Assembly (NCBI RefSeq): GCF_030272615.1 | Contig: NC_081415.1 | Coordinates: 598,367,335 to 598,431,334 of the forward strand | Direction: 5' to 3' | DNA length: 64,000 bases | Origin: Cryptomeria japonica | Lineage: Eukaryota; Streptophyta; Pinopsida; Cupressales; Cupressaceae | Part shown: piece after piece, positions 21,890 through 34,267 of the stretch | Position numbering within the stretch: the first letter of the stretch is position 1 | Layout: each line of letters opens with the position of its first letter | Notes under the pieces: generated by a model | Seen by the model: only the letters and a program-made list of their open reading frames with translations | Told to the model about the DNA's origin: nothing | The model's database searches: none | Program-made: the position numbers and the translations under genes

Positions 21890-23310
21890 ATCCTTTCCAA
21901 ACAAAACACAAATCCAAAAAGAAGCCCAAAAAGACCCCAAGTTTCAAAAATTTATGAAAAAACTTCTAGAAAATGATAAAGACAAATATCTTCAAATCTT
22001 GAGTAGTCATGGTGCTAAACTATCTGCTGATTTTGATACCAAGAAAGAAAAAGTTGAGTCAAGTACTAATAACAACAATCCATTGAATTCGTTAACACAA
22101 TAGATACAGGCTCTTCAACAACAAGTGCAAGACATGCAAAGAGGAACAATGAGGAAATATACCTTGGAAGACATTTGCCCTTATCCATTTGACTGAAATT
22201 TGAACATGATACCATTTCCACCAAATTATGAAATTCCAAGGTATGACAAATAAAATGGCAAAAATGACCCACAAGATCATGTGAGGGAATTTTACACTAT
22301 GAGTCTGGAATTTGCACATAACGAGACTTACTTAACGAGATTGTTTCCATGAAGTTTAGGTGGACCAAGCATAGAATGGTTCTCAAATTTCCCATAAGAT
22401 ATTAGGACATTCAACAAGATGGTAGACAAATTTGTGTCTCAATACTCATACAACATTCAATACACAGTCACCATGCTTGACTTATGCAATACAAAACAAA
22501 AAAATGGTGAATCCTTCCTTACCTTCTTGTAAAGGTGGTGAAGATTGTTTGCTAGGTATCCTTGTCTTGTACCAGAAACATAAAAGATGGACATTTTCAT
22601 TAATACTTTAAACGATGACATGAGTTATCAACTCCAATTACAATGTCCACCAACTTTACATAAGATGGTCGAGAATGGTCTCAAATTTGAGGAGGCTTTA
22701 GTCAAAAAAGGAGGGTTGAAACTCTACAAAGAGGGAGCTGGTCCTTCCAACAATTATAACAATCCCAATAACAATGACAAATCCAAATTTTGGACAAGGA
22801 ACAATAACATTGTTAATGATGGTGTAGTAGATGCACGTAGCATAAAACCAAAATAACTAGTTTTGAACTTATCGGGAAATATACCTACAAACAATCTAGA
22901 AATCAATAACCCAAACCAACTATTACTCCATATCGAAGGAATTTCACACCTTTAGGGTAATACCTCGAGTCGGCATTCAAATAACTTTTGTCCAATAAAC
23001 TTATAAAGTTACTCGACACAAGAGACTTTGAACCAAAAGTTAAATCATCTTGGTGCAATGACACACATCATTATGAATTCCATAGAAGCAAAGGTCACAG
23101 GATGAATGATTTCTAATGATTAAAAAATCTAGTGCAAGACTTATTAGACAGAGGTGATATAATGATAGAAGGACACAAGACAAATGATGATCATGAAGCA
23201 TTCAAAAATCTTCTCCCCAATTATCACAAGGGAGAACCATCAAACGACAAAGGAAATAAAGTGAACTACATATATGATAACATTATCAATCACATTTCCA
23301 CATCAAATAA
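21890..23310 (+). pseudogene. Gag of Gypsy-plus
   Basis: This encodes the capsid and nucleic-acid-binding parts. The N-terminal part contains a short coiled-coil-like stretch, IQALQQQVQDMQRGT, near 22090. The capsid part reads FPPNYEIPRYDK, DHVREFYTMSLEFAHNETYL and FNKMVDKFVSQYSYNIQ (about 22205-22470). A Gln/Asn-rich tail follows (PSNNYNNPNNNDK near 22745). The zinc-binding remnant WCNDTHHYEFHRSKGHRMND lies near 23050-23110. It has at least six in-frame stops and some frameshifts. It comes directly before the protease. Confidence 0.75.
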
Positions 23311-23439
23311 CTAGGTAAATGTCATCGAGATCAAAGATAAACAAGAAAACAAACCCATCAATGTAACCACATGAGCTCAATCCAAGTTTGTATTGAAATG
23401 AAGCACATCCAAAACAACACCTCCTTCAAATCAATACAA

Positions 23440-24200
23440 CTTGGTAGATCAGTTACAAAAGACACCGACCCAAATATCAATACTCAAGCTTGTAAAAATC
23501 TCACGGGTGCACAAAGACATTCTGGAAAGGGCTCTTGTGGACACTATGGTACCAACCAATTTAGATATTGATCGATTCCAAGCCATGGTGGGACATTTAA
23601 TTGTGCCTCACACTTTGTCATTTTCTGAAAATGATGATGTCTCCTTGAGTCATCCACATAACACTCCCCTCCATATTAAATTTCTAGTCTACAAACATCG
23701 AATCAAATGTGTACTAATAGATGGAGGAGTTGGCCTAAATATATGTTTTTTAAAGCTTATTCATGCATTGGAGTTCTTTGAAGATGCTATTGATCTCAAA
23801 AGAAAAATAACCATCAAAGAATATGATAATGAAGAAATATCCTCAGAAGGAATAGTGGTATTACCCATCCGAGTGGGACCAATTCAGAAGGATACCATTT
23901 TCTGAGTCTTGGACATAGACTTGTCCTACAACGTACTATCAGGTCGACCTTGGATCCATGAAATGTAGGCGATACCATCCACATACCACCAATGTGTAAA
24001 ATTACCCTACAATGGACAAGAAATTTCCATATTAGTGAACACTAATCCTTTCCAGTACTGTAGCAATCTCAAGACAACTCAAAATGTCTTTGTACCACAC
24101 AACCGGGAAGCTCTTGCTTCTACATCATCAAACAGTGAAAACCAACTCAAATATTTATCAATAGATTTTGAGAAAAAGATTTAGTTAAAAGATAAAGGTA
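23440..24200 (+). pseudogene. Protease of Gypsy-plus
   Basis: This is a retropepsin that would cut the polyprotein. The active site reads CVLIDGGVGLNI near 23707-23742, with the usual Asp-Gly pair (DGG). The flap and C-terminal region reads SYNVLSGRPWIHEM, then AIPSTYHQCVKLPYNGQEI, up to about 24030. A long open stretch (23441-23905) ends at a TGA. It follows gag and precedes a poorly conserved linker. Confidence 0.75.
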
Positions 24201-25599
24201 TGGGAGAATATTCTTTTGAAGCTTCCTTATGTCTATCAAAATTTCTAGTTTGACCAAGATCTCATGGACAACCATCAACATCCAAACAAAAATCTTCACA
24301 ACCCATCAAACTCTTTGATGGAACATTTGTTCAAGAAGGAACCCTAGCTAATGAAATAGAGGATAAAGATGTCCTAAATTGGCTCCACAAAGATGAGGAG
24401 CAATCTAAAGAAGCCATTATTAACATCAAAGTGCCCACAGAATAATAAAAAAAAGGTTTCACAATCATGTAGCAGATGGGATATGAAGGAAAATGTCATA
24501 TTGGCAAATGAAAAGAAGGTATCATTGAACCGATACAACTTCCTACTCAAAATGCTAAAGACAAATCATGACTAGGCTTTGATCAAGACATTCCGGTTCA
24601 CAAGAAAGTATAAGAAATAGCATACAAACAACATAAAGAAGAATATTGATAGCAACAAAACAAGGAAACAATACGAAAACAGTAAGAGGAAGAAGTAGTC
24701 CGTAAACAATAGGAAGAAGAATATGAGAAAAAAACAAGAAGAACTTGCCATCAAGGAGGAAGATACTCACAATATTTATGAGCAGATTTATAAATTTCAA
24801 GCTAGCTCTGAAACAAACTCAAATGAGTGGGAATGGGATTCATCGGATGAAATATCTTGTGATGAGAAAAACATTGATGTCATCCAAACCTACGCATCTA
24901 TACTCTGTGAAGGACAAATCTCAAGGTCTAGACCATTTTAATTTGGATCACAACCTATCAATGTCTCTAGTGAGGATGATCAAAATCAGCATGAGATAGA
25001 TAATCCCAAGGAGAGTAACATCATAAACCTCGAATTCACTATCCCAAATATTGACAACATTTCCATCATGACCCTAACTGCTTTGGACCTTAATCAGCCA
25101 GACAACCCCTTATTAGTCCATCTCGAACTCATTGATTGGGAAAAAATAGAACCTCTTAATATCCCTATCTTTCCAAATGATGATGCTATTGTTCATTACC
25201 TTTGTTCTGCAAATACCAAAATATGTTCCACCAGTGGATCTTGTGATAAAACTTACAACCAGGAGAGTGCAAATTCTCTTAGCCACAAAATGAATAAAAC
25301 AAAAAATTGATCTAATGGTGAAAACCATTCATTAGCAGTGTTAGTTCATAAAACAGTAAAAGAAAGGGTGTGTCCAATGGCGAAAAACTCTCTGAGGTAC
25401 TGAAGGATGAGACACTTGACACTCTTCCAGAGCATTATTAGGAGAGATCACAAATATTGATTGAATCAACTCAATCAATCAACATCAACACCGAAGAGGC
25501 AACAAAGACCATACACCTGGTCGAATCATTGACAAAACAAGAACAACCTCATTTCACCAAGTTTTAAAAAAAAAATCAAATTAATTTTACGTGGTCCTA
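24201..25599 (+). other. Linker region between protease and RT, Gypsy-plus
   Basis: This is an acidic, Asn/Lys-rich translated remnant such as EGTLANEIEDKDVLNWLHKDEE. It contains a low-complexity GAAGAA-rich tract near 24640-24760. Such spacers between protease and RT are usual in Tat elements. Many stops are present and no domain was recognised. Confidence 0.4.
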
Positions 25600-26323
25600 T
25601 ATAGATATTCCAAGGATATATCTAGATTTGATTATACACCACCTATTTGTAGCTCCCAAAGCTAAGCTAGTAAAGTAGAAACTAAGAAAGATGAATCCAC
25701 ATGTTAGACTTCTAGTAAAATAACTAAAAAAACAAATAGATGTGGGATTCATCAAACCAATTGACTATGAAGAGTGGAATTCAAACATTGTACCTATATC
25801 CAAACTAGATAAAAGCATCAAAATATGCACATATTTCAGAAATCTTAACAAGGCTTGTTCAAAGGATGATTTTCCTTTACCCAAATCGACACAATTGTGG
25901 ATTTAATAGCAGGACATGCTATGCTATCACTCATTGATATTTTTTTAGGCTACAATTAGATCAAGAAAGCACTAGAAGGTCAAGACAAAACAACTATCAC
26001 CTACCCATGGGGTACATATTGTTGGAACATCATGCCTTTTGGATTAAATAATGCAGGAGCAACTAATCAACAAACAATGACCACAATATTTCATGATATG
26101 ATGCACACATTCATGGAAGACTATGTATATGATCTGCTAGCTAAATCATTCACTAGGGAAGGACATCTGAAGATCTTATAAAATATTTCAACAATTAGAA
26201 TAGTTCAATGTGTGATTGAATCCAAAGAAGTGTGTATTCAAAGTCACATCAGGAAAGCTCCTAGGATACATAGTATCAACTAAAGGCATTGAGGTCGATC
26301 CAAAAAAGGTCCAAGCAATCATG
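25600..26323 (+). pseudogene. Reverse transcriptase of Gypsy-plus, N-terminal part
   Basis: RT motifs can be read across frames: VGFIKPIDYEEWNSNIVPIS near 25745, LSLIDIFLGYN near 25930, then TITYPWGTYCWNIMPFGLNNAGAT near 25990. The catalytic box at 26119-26142 reads DYVYDLLAKS, where related proteins have YVDD. The first catalytic Asp of the box has become Tyr (TAT at 26128-26130), so this copy cannot polymerise. The frame runs to STKGIEVDPKKVQAIM and is cut by Copia-1 at 26324. It resumes at 30817 with the next conserved block. Confidence 0.85.
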
Positions 26324-27590
26324 TGTTAGGATAACCAGTGAACAACTAAGGGGGCGGTGAATCAATTGTTAACAGATTATAACATTTAATCCACTCAACA
26401 ACCTTTAACTAGATTAAGTACCAGTAAAGAAGAAATAGATACCGATAAACAATGCAACTTAACAAATAAACAGATAATCAATGCAAAGAAACTATACCAC
26501 ATAAAACCATGATTTGTACGTGGAAAAATCGGAAAGGCAAAAACCATGGTGGGAAGCCTACCCACAGGCAGATGATACTTCTACAGAAAGTATGTGTTAC
26601 AATGACTGTCCTACACATGCATGAAGGTACAATGCCTAGAGTGTACTACTCATTACAAAAAGAGTCTCACTAACTACAGAGAGGCTACAACCTTCTCAAG
26701 ATAAATGGACAACAATCCAATAGAGTGAACTACTAGAGATAGCATCTACCATGCCCAATTACACTCTTGGTTAAGCTCAATACTGGAGGACTAAATCCTC
26801 TTCCTTAATCCCAATTCGATCACCTATGAGCGACCAAATCCTCTGCTTGAATGATATTACAATATTTGCACATTACATTCCTTGACAATGACCTTTTCAA
26901 TAACCATGATACTCTACAAAGAGTTTCTACCTCTTATTTATACAAACCCTAAGGCCTAAACCAATTAGGTCAGCCACCTAAAAGATATTACAATAAGATC
27001 AATACATAAATCCATTTACAATGATATACCATGTCATCTTAAGACCAAAACAACAATAACAAATCCATAAGACATCCCAAAACATCCCGGTAACGTGTAG
27101 AGAACACGTTATCATAATACTAGTCCATAACCTAGATAGGTACCAGACATATTTTGGGTCCACCACACCAAAGCAATGTCTTCAAGCAGTTGAAGCATGA
27201 TTAAAGAACTTCTTCAGCATCCTGAAATCCATCTAGAAGCTGCACCAACATCGCTTATGCATCCTATCAAGATTCCTCAGTGAAAACTCTGTCGGTAAAG
27301 CCATAAACCAATGCGGTAAGGATTTAACAGAGTGTATGATATCATCTGATTACCAAGTCCATACCATCTGACCAAGACATGGTCCAGAAACATGTACCAC
27401 ATGTAACCAAAAATATTCCATAGATCAAACATGTCGGAAGTGTCCAACAGATAGTCTCTTCTACCGGTAACACTACATCTTCTATTGGTAACCAAAACCT
27501 GTTTGTTGGTAACCAACCATAACAACTAGTGTTGACATCAATGACAAAACATCAATGAAACACATAATCAATTCATCCATAATTCCAACA
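26324..27590 (-). repeat. Copia-1 LTR, left (3' LTR position)
   Basis: It begins TGTTAGGATAACC and ends AATTCCAACA, matching 29536-30811. It contains the R/U5-like phrase ACCATGGTGGGAAGCC found in the other Copia LTRs here. No polypurine tract abuts it on the internal side; a 29-base host fragment is there instead. Confidence 0.85.
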
Positions 27591-27619
27591 TCATGGAGAT
27601 GCCAACTCCTAGAAATATC
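27591..27619 (+). other. 29-base host-Gypsy fragment inside Copia-1
   Basis: TCATGGAGATGCCAACTCCT plus nine more bases repeats, with three differences, the Gypsy-plus RT sequence that flanks the right LTR at 30812-30840 (the codons for a PTPRNIS motif). On its right it joins Copia integrase coding sequence directly. It keeps the original TCATG duplication better than the right flank does. Confidence 0.85.
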
Positions 27620-28500
27620 TTGAAGATCTTGAATTTCTCAAAGGCTTCATATTTCTCCCTAAGAAAAGTCACCCACATCATCCTAGAATAATCATCAATA
27701 ATCAACATGAAATACCTATCACCTTGAAAGCTTCCAGTCTTTGCTAGACCACATAAGTCAGTGTGAATAAAATCAAGTGCATCATTATATTTATCATGTA
27801 TGCTCTTAAAATAACTTCTAACTTGCTTTCCCAATTGACATTCCTTACATACTGGATTACGAGGCTTCATAATCCTAGGTATATCTCTAACTGCCTTAGT
27901 TGAACTGATCTTAACAATACAATCAAAATTAACATGCCACAACCTATTTACCATAACCAACTATGAGCAATCAAACATGTCTTATAGCTAGTGTTCAAGT
28001 GAAAGATATTACATCTTGTTTGAATGCCAGTTGCAATCTCCAAACCAGTCTTGTTAATGATTTTGCATTTTCTATCTTTAAACTGAAGTTGGAAACCCTT
28101 GTCAACCAATTGACCAACACTTAAAATATTATTCTTTAAACATTCTACATAATAGACATTATTAGTGTTATGGTTGCCATCCATAGAAATAATACCTCTA
28201 CCTCTGATCATACATGCTTTGTCATCTCCAAATCTGACTTGACCACCATTGTATTCTTGTAGTGATAGAAAATTTATTTTATCTCCAGTCATATGGTGTG
28301 AGCATCCACCATCAATTACCCATTCATACTTATCTTCAACTTTTGCTGCCAAGGCCTTTTCTTCTATTTTGATAGCCGGTTCCGGTTCATCTTCCTTTAA
28401 AGAATAGAACACCCATTCCTTTCCATTATCGTATCCACTAGAAGAGTCTTCTTCTGGTTCATCTCCAGAGTCATCACTTACTCCTTCCTCATCCGCTATG
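27620..28500 (-). pseudogene. Copia-1 protease and partial integrase
   Basis: Minus-strand reading gives the protease site WVIDGGCSHHMTGD near 28290-28330 (families have WVIDSGCSHHMTGD; Ser is now Gly). The pre-integrase zinc region follows (WHVNFD near 27935, CKECQLGKQ near 27840) and then the first half of the integrase core. FIHTDLCG near 27755 has the first catalytic Asp. FMLIIDDYSRMMWVTFL follows near 27680. The frame stops at FEKFKIFK, before the second catalytic Asp. One frameshift lies near 27950. RT and RNase H are absent. Confidence 0.85.
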
Positions 28501-29477
28501 TAGCATTGTTTATATTTATTGAATCTATATATGTTCTGGTTAGGCTTAAATGATTTCTTAACTCTTTCCTCAAATCTTGCATTTCTTTCAGGACATCTAG
28601 ACGCAAAATGTCCAATCTTATTACATGCAAAACATTTAAAAGGTTATTTTCCTCCATACTTACTTCTCGTCGGACCTTTAGGTACTCTTCTAGCAAATAA
28701 GGCTTCAAGTTGCTCAAATTCTTCATCTTCTTTCCTCATGTCTTCCAATTCTTTTGCATATAGGACTTCACAATCACTTTTTTTGGTAGATGATGATGAT
28801 GATGCATGAAAAGCAGGTTCAAACTTTACAGCTCTAGAAGATCCAAATTCTTAAAGATCAAAAGAAGATAATTTCCCAATTAGAATGTCTATGTTAACTG
28901 AAGAGTTTTCCATTGTTTTGAACTCATTAACTACAGTTGCCTTCATCTTGTAAGCCGGTGGAAGGGTTCTTAAGACTTTGGAAACTATTTCCTCTTCACT
29001 CAAAGATCCTCCACAACATTGAATTCCCATAACAATCTCATTTACTCTTTCCATAAACATAGCGATTCTTTCATTATCTTCCATCTTCAAGTTTTCATAT
29101 CTTACCCAGTAACCATCAAGTTTAGCAATTTTTAAAGTAGGGTCACCTTCATTTAGAGTTTGCAATTTGTCCCACATAACCTTTATTGATGATTTTTTAG
29201 TTAATCCCATGATCAACTGATCAGTAAGTGCACACAAGAGGGTTTCTCTAGCTCTGTAATCATTTTCAATATTCTTATCCAATTCTACAAGAGCAAGATT
29301 GCCAGATGTTGAATCATAAGGTGTATATCCTTTCTCAGTGATCTCCCAAATATCCTTGCTAAGACATCTAAGATGAGTCTCCATCATGATCTTCCATATT
29401 CCATAGTTTGTTCCATCAAGCTTAGGGGTTTCTCTTCTGAAAATAGTTGCTAGTAGATTAGAAGTGTTAGCTGCCAT
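28501..29477 (-). pseudogene. Copia-1 Gag
   Basis: This is a Copia Gag of the LDGTNYGIWK family. The ATG at 29477 starts MAANTSNLLATIFRRETPKL and the frame is open for 208 codons to 28851, ending KLSSFDL. A further region in other frames holds one zinc knuckle (C-x2-C-x4-H-x4-C near 28595-28635) and an acidic stretch near 28450. A stop at 28851 and frameshifts near 28620 break it. This Gag has the conventional N-terminal domain, unlike the coiled-coil Gag of Copia-2, A, B and C. Confidence 0.85.
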
Positions 29478-29522
29478 AGGATCTACCTCAAGCGGTTAAG
29501 CTTCAGCAAAAGAGGACCAAAG

Positions 29523-29535
29523 CTCTGATACCAAT
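29523..29535 (-). promoter_or_regulatory. Copia-1 primer-binding site (initiator Met tRNA)
   Basis: On the minus strand the sequence after the right LTR is AATTGGTATCAGAGC. TGGTATCAGAGC is the classic plant Copia site complementary to the initiator-Met tRNA 3' end. Confidence 0.85.
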
Positions 29536-30811
29536 TGTTAGGAGAATTGGTGAACAACTGAGAGGGGGGGAGGGGGTGAATTAGTTATTAACAACTTATA
29601 ACATTTAATCCACTCAATAACCTTTAACCAGATTAAGTACCAGTAAAGAAAAAATAGATACCGGTAAACAATGCAACTTAACAAATAAACAAATAATCAA
29701 TGCAAAGCAACCATACCACATAACACCATGATTTTTACGTGGGAAACCTAGAAAGGGAAAAACCATGGTGGGAAGCCTACCCACAGTCAGATGACACTTC
29801 TACAGAAAGTATGTGTTACAATGAGGGGCGTGCACATGCAGGAAGGCACACTGCCTAGAGCGTACTGCTCATTACATAAAGAGTCTCATTGACTACAAAG
29901 AGGCTACAACCTTCTCAAGATAAATGGACAAAAATCCAATAGAGTGAACTGCCAAAGATAGCATCTGTCATGCCTGATTACAGTCCCGCTTAAGCTCAAT
30001 ACCGAAGGATTAAATCCTCTTCCTTAATCCCAATTTGGTGACCTATGATCGACCAAATCCTCTACCTGAATGATATTACAATATTCGCAAATTACATTCC
30101 TTGACCATGAACTTTTCAATAATCATGATACTCTACAAAGAGTTTCTACTTCTTATTTATACAAACCCTAAGGCCTAAACCAATTAGGTCGGCCACCTAA
30201 AAGATATTACAATAAGATCAATACATAAATCCATTTACAATGGTATGCCATGTAGTCTTAAGACCAAAACAACAATAGCAAATCTATAAGACATCCCAAA
30301 ACATCTTGGTAACGTGTAGAGAACATGTTATCATGATACCAATCCATAACCTAGATAGGTACTAGACCTTTTTTGGGTACACCACACCAAATAAATGTCT
30401 TCAAGTAGTTGAAGCACACTTAAAGAACTTCTTCAACATCCTGGAATCTATCTACAAGTCACACCAACACCACTTATGCATCCTATCATGATTCCTCAAT
30501 GAAAGCTCTATCGGTAAAGCCATAAACCAGTGCCAGTAAAGGTTTACCAGAGTGTATGATAGCATTCGATTACCAAGTCCATACCAATTGACCAAGACAT
30601 GCTCTAGAAGCATGTACCACATGTAACCAAACATATTCCATAGATCCAAAAATGCCGAACGTGTCCAACAGATAGTCTTTTCTACCAGTAACACTAGATC
30701 TTCTACTGGTAACCAAAACCTGTCTGTCGATAACCAACCATAACAGCTAGTGTGGACATCAATGATAAAATATGAATGCAATACATAATAAATTCATCCA
30801 TAATGCCAATA
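29536..30811 (-). repeat. Copia-1 LTR, right (5' LTR position)
   Basis: It begins TGTTAGGAGAATTGG and ends ATGCCAATA (CAACA in the partner). It matches the left LTR throughout with scattered substitutions, consistent with an old insertion. The host Gypsy RT resumes at 30812. Confidence 0.85.
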
Positions 30812-30816
30812 TCATA

Positions 30817-31480
30817 GAGGTGCCAACTCCTAGAAATATCAGTCAATTAAGATCTATACAAGGAAGGATACAATCCATCAGAAGATTCATTGCTCAATTG
30901 ACCGACAAATGTCTATCTTTCAGTCATCTCTTACACGAAAATGTTCCTTTCAGATGGGAGGAAAGATGTGAATAATCCTTCAACCAGTTAAAGCAGTATC
31001 TAATGAACCCACATATCTTGGTACCAACAGTAGTCGGAAAACCACTCCTACTCTACATATTAGCTACCAAGGTATCTTTAGGAGCTTTTCTAGCATAAGA
31101 GGATTTTATAGGAAAAGAAAGGGCTATCTACTACATTAGCAGAACATTGAGTGGTTATGAACTTAACTACGCATTCATAAAAAGGGCTTGTCTAGCTGTA
31201 GTGTTTGCATCCCAAAAGTTGCGATATTATATGCTAGCTCACACAATGAAGTTGATATAAAAAATAGATCCCTTAAAATATATACTCAGCAAGGCCACTC
31301 TAACAGGCCAACTCACAAAATAGGTGATTATTTTGAGCGAGTCTGACATTCATTACATGGACAAAAGAGCCATCAAGGGCCAAGCAATAGCAGATCAATT
31401 GGCTGAAATACCATTGCTAGTCAACCATCCACTGCATATTGAATTTTCAGATACAAATGTTCTAGTAGTTACAACACAAT
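30817..31480 (+). pseudogene. RT connection and RNase H of Gypsy-plus
   Basis: This resumes the polyprotein after Copia-1. EVPTPRNISQLRSIQGRIQS then IRRFIAQL is the conserved block after the RT core, and FRWEERCE follows. The RNase H part reads LLLYILATKVSLGAFLA and RAIYYISRTLSGYELNY, up to about 31250. The first RNase H Asp position appears lost (ILATKV). It has several in-frame stops. It leads into the second RNase H. Confidence 0.8.
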
Positions 31481-31900
31481 CATGGGTACTATAATATGAT
31501 GGATCTTACACCCATAATGGGTTAGGTGTTGCAATCCTATTTTTCACTCCTCAGGGACACAAAATCCGAAGAACCTATAGGATGATGTTCCCTTGCACAA
31601 ACAATATAGTAGAATATGAATCACCGGTCATTGGCATCAAGGTGGCAATAGAATGGAACATCACAATGTTATTAGTCTATGAATACTCTCAATTAGTCAT
31701 CAATCAGGTTAATGATGACTATCAAACAAAGGATGCCATGGCAACCATCGCCTCTCTTCTACAAATACTCGACAACAAAGTTGTTGGATGCTATGGCGAC
31801 CATCACCTCTCTTCTACAAATACCAAAACAACAAACTCGTTATGAATTCCTAGTGGAACAATTAATTTCTCTTGCCTATGACAATCTTGATACCCAAGTT
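31481..31900 (+). pseudogene. Second RNase H of Gypsy-plus
   Basis: YDGSYTHNGLGVAILFFTPQ (first Asp) is followed by FPCTNNIVEYESPVIGIKVA (Glu) and VYEYSQLVINQVNDDYQTKD. The expected GDS has become EYS, losing a catalytic Asp. A 55-base tandem duplication (31731-31785 and 31786-31840, unit beginning GGATGC) disrupts the end. The domain lies after RT and RNase H, the usual Tat order, unlike the minus-strand Gypsy in this window. Confidence 0.8.
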
Positions 31901-31989
31901 ATATGCCATCTAGTTGGTTTTGAATCTCCAACCTATGGGAAGATCTATACCTATCTAAAAAATAATACCATTCCTTTCGATCTATCCTG

Positions 31990-33290
31990 AAATCAAAAAG
32001 TCAACTTCATCCATCAAGCAGCCCGCTATACCCTAACAATCGATACTCTCTACCAATGGGGTCTTGAGGGTACTCTCCTTAGGTGTCTAAAAAGTGACAA
32101 ATCTAAACCTACCTTACAAGAAGTTAACAAAGGTATTTGTGGTACACATTCAAGCAGTCCTACTCTAGCCAAGAAACTTCTGAGACTGGGATACTAGTAG
32201 TCGAACATGGAATAAGAATCCTATCAATTTGTGAATAAGTGTCAGAAATGCCAAATCCATGGAATTCTCATACATGCACCGACACAGGAGCTACAACCAT
32301 TCACAACATAATGGTCATTATGTCAATGGGGACTTGACCTTATGGGTAAGATCCATCCCTCCTCCTCAAAGGGACATAAGTTCATAATCACAACCACTAA
32401 GTATTTCATAAAATGGATCAAAGTTGTTCCATTAACCACCATCACCGACAAATAAATATCCTCCTTCATCTTCAACTACATTATCTATCAGTATGACATT
32501 CCTAGTTCCATTATCACTGATAATGGTAGACCCTTCGAGAATCAAGACATGCAGGATCTTTGTGGAAGATTCCATATCTAGCATCGCTTCTCCACACCTT
32601 ATTACCCTCAAGGGAATTTCCAAGCAAAAGCTTCAAAAAAACCATTTTAAATATCCTAAAGAAAATAGTAAATGATGATGGTCATGATTGACATGTCCAA
32701 TTAAACCCTACCTTATGGGCATATCAAACTAGCATCTGCACATCTACCAAAGCCACACCATATGCCCTTGTATATGGATACAAATCTATATGCCCCCCCA
32801 ACTTTAGATAGTAGGGTTGGCATGTTACGTAGTATCTGGCAACTAATCTACTTGCCCACTGACTCGGGTGTCTCCTTGTCCCACCCCCCCTAGAGGGTAC
32901 ATTGAGGTCAAAATATCATCCATCAGAGTATCATTGAAAGGACTCATCCCAAATGAGGAATACAAGGTAAATAGACTACAAGTGTGGGAACTACTAGATG
33001 AATGTTGTCAACATGCTTTTGATCACCTTAAAGCATATAAACAAGAAATATCTAGAAGTTATAACCATAAGGAGAAGCCACGAATGTTTTAGGCTAGTGA
33101 CTTAGTACAAAAAGAAAATCCCTGCAGGCAATAGGATCAAGAAAAGAACGGAAAATTTGAACCAAACTGGCTAGGTTCATTCATTGTCATATCAGCATAT
33201 GGATCTGGAGCATATTAGCTATCTATATTAGAAGGGTAATTGTTTGATGAACTTTCCAACAACATCCATCTCAAGAGGTTCTATTTTTGA
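31990..33290 (+). pseudogene. Integrase of Gypsy-plus
   Basis: The zinc region shows THSSSPTLAKKLLRLGY and CQKCQIHG (about 32145-32260). The core shows WGLDLMGKI (first Asp kept, near 32330), IPSSIITDNGRPFENQ (second Asp kept, near 32505) and YYPQGNFQAKASKKTIL near 32600, where the catalytic Glu appears as Lys. The C-terminal region ends near LKRFYF, followed by a poly-Lys tail from an A-rich tract at 33330-33380. Several stops and frameshifts are present. Confidence 0.85.
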
Positions 33291-34240
33291 GTTACCCAAT
33301 GTACGAGAAAAATCAAAAAGCCCAAAAAAAAAAAAGACAAGAAAAAAAAAAAAAAAAAAAGTGCAATAAAAAAAAGTAGTGAAAACCTGACAATAGGCTC
33401 TATTTGTGATTGATCATCTCTTCCATATATTAGTACATATATCATATATCCACTTTTCCCTATCATTATCCGCATCTGTGATAAGAAATCTTATATCCAC
33501 CTCAAGCATTGCAACAATATCTCACCATGGCTTGGTGATCATCGTATATGTCCACAATAAAAGGTTGTATCTGGACTGGGGGCAAAATCCTAAACTCAGT
33601 GGGGGAAATTCAATTTGATCTACCAAAACGTAGACAACCAAACAATAAGACATGTGCATCAAACAAGGATCGTGAAAATCAATAGTGAACATTGAAACTG
33701 CAATCCCAAAATAATAACAAGTAGAATCCAAGGAAAAACCAAGTTCAATCCATTAGCAGGATATTTTTATCTGACAAGTAACAGGAATAAGTGTGAAGGT
33801 TCATCTATGGTAGTTTGATTTTTGCTATTATATCTCCCAAGCAACTCAAGGATGTCTTGAAACTAGAGAAGCAAGGAGGGAGTTCGATATTTTTCTTTGT
33901 CTACTGCTTGTGAGTGAATCCTTAATACTATGCAAATTTGTCACAGGATATGATTGAAAACATATAATTGAAGACATTTCAATTTTGTATAGGATGAAGG
34001 TTAACTCTTGCTTGTTTTCGCAAACAACATTCAGGTCATCTTGGTTCATTTATACCTCGATGCTTGTGTCATTTTGTAATATCAAAATCCATGTAAGTTG
34101 TACCCAGGTCATCATGGTTCAATTATACCATCGATGCTTGTACTAAATTTTAACATTTTACAAGCTCAATGATGATAAAAAGGGCATAAGCAATTGACTA
34201 ACAGAATGGAAACATAACTACACTTGCATGGCTACAAAAG
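33291..34240 (+). other. 3' untranslated region of Gypsy-plus, part 1
   Basis: No domain was found. It starts with an A-rich low-complexity tract (about 33310-33375). Two purine-rich phrases, GACTGGGGGCAAAATCC and CTCAGTGGGGGAAATTC (about 33576-33612), resemble polypurine tracts, but no LTR follows them. Short frames on both strands have no motifs. Confidence 0.4.
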
Positions 34241-34267
34241 TTGCATTCATTATCATTAATCATATCA

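Larger units (their letters stand above)
26324..30811 (-). mobile_element. Copia-1, rearranged Ty1/Copia element
   Basis: Two LTRs of about 1.27 kb flank a minus-strand internal region with gag, protease, and the start of integrase, but no RT or RNase H. The host Gypsy RT gives target duplications TCATG (26319-26323) and TCATA (30812-30816). The primer site beside the right LTR matches initiator-Met tRNA. Directly inside the left LTR lies a 29-base copy of the host sequence that also follows the right LTR. This shows the element was rearranged after insertion. Confidence 0.85.

Noticed and set aside
29523-29535. Initiator tRNA gene fragment
   Set aside because: Only the primer-complementary stretch is present beside LTRs, here and at 41285 and 53517. 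These are primer sites, not tRNA genes.
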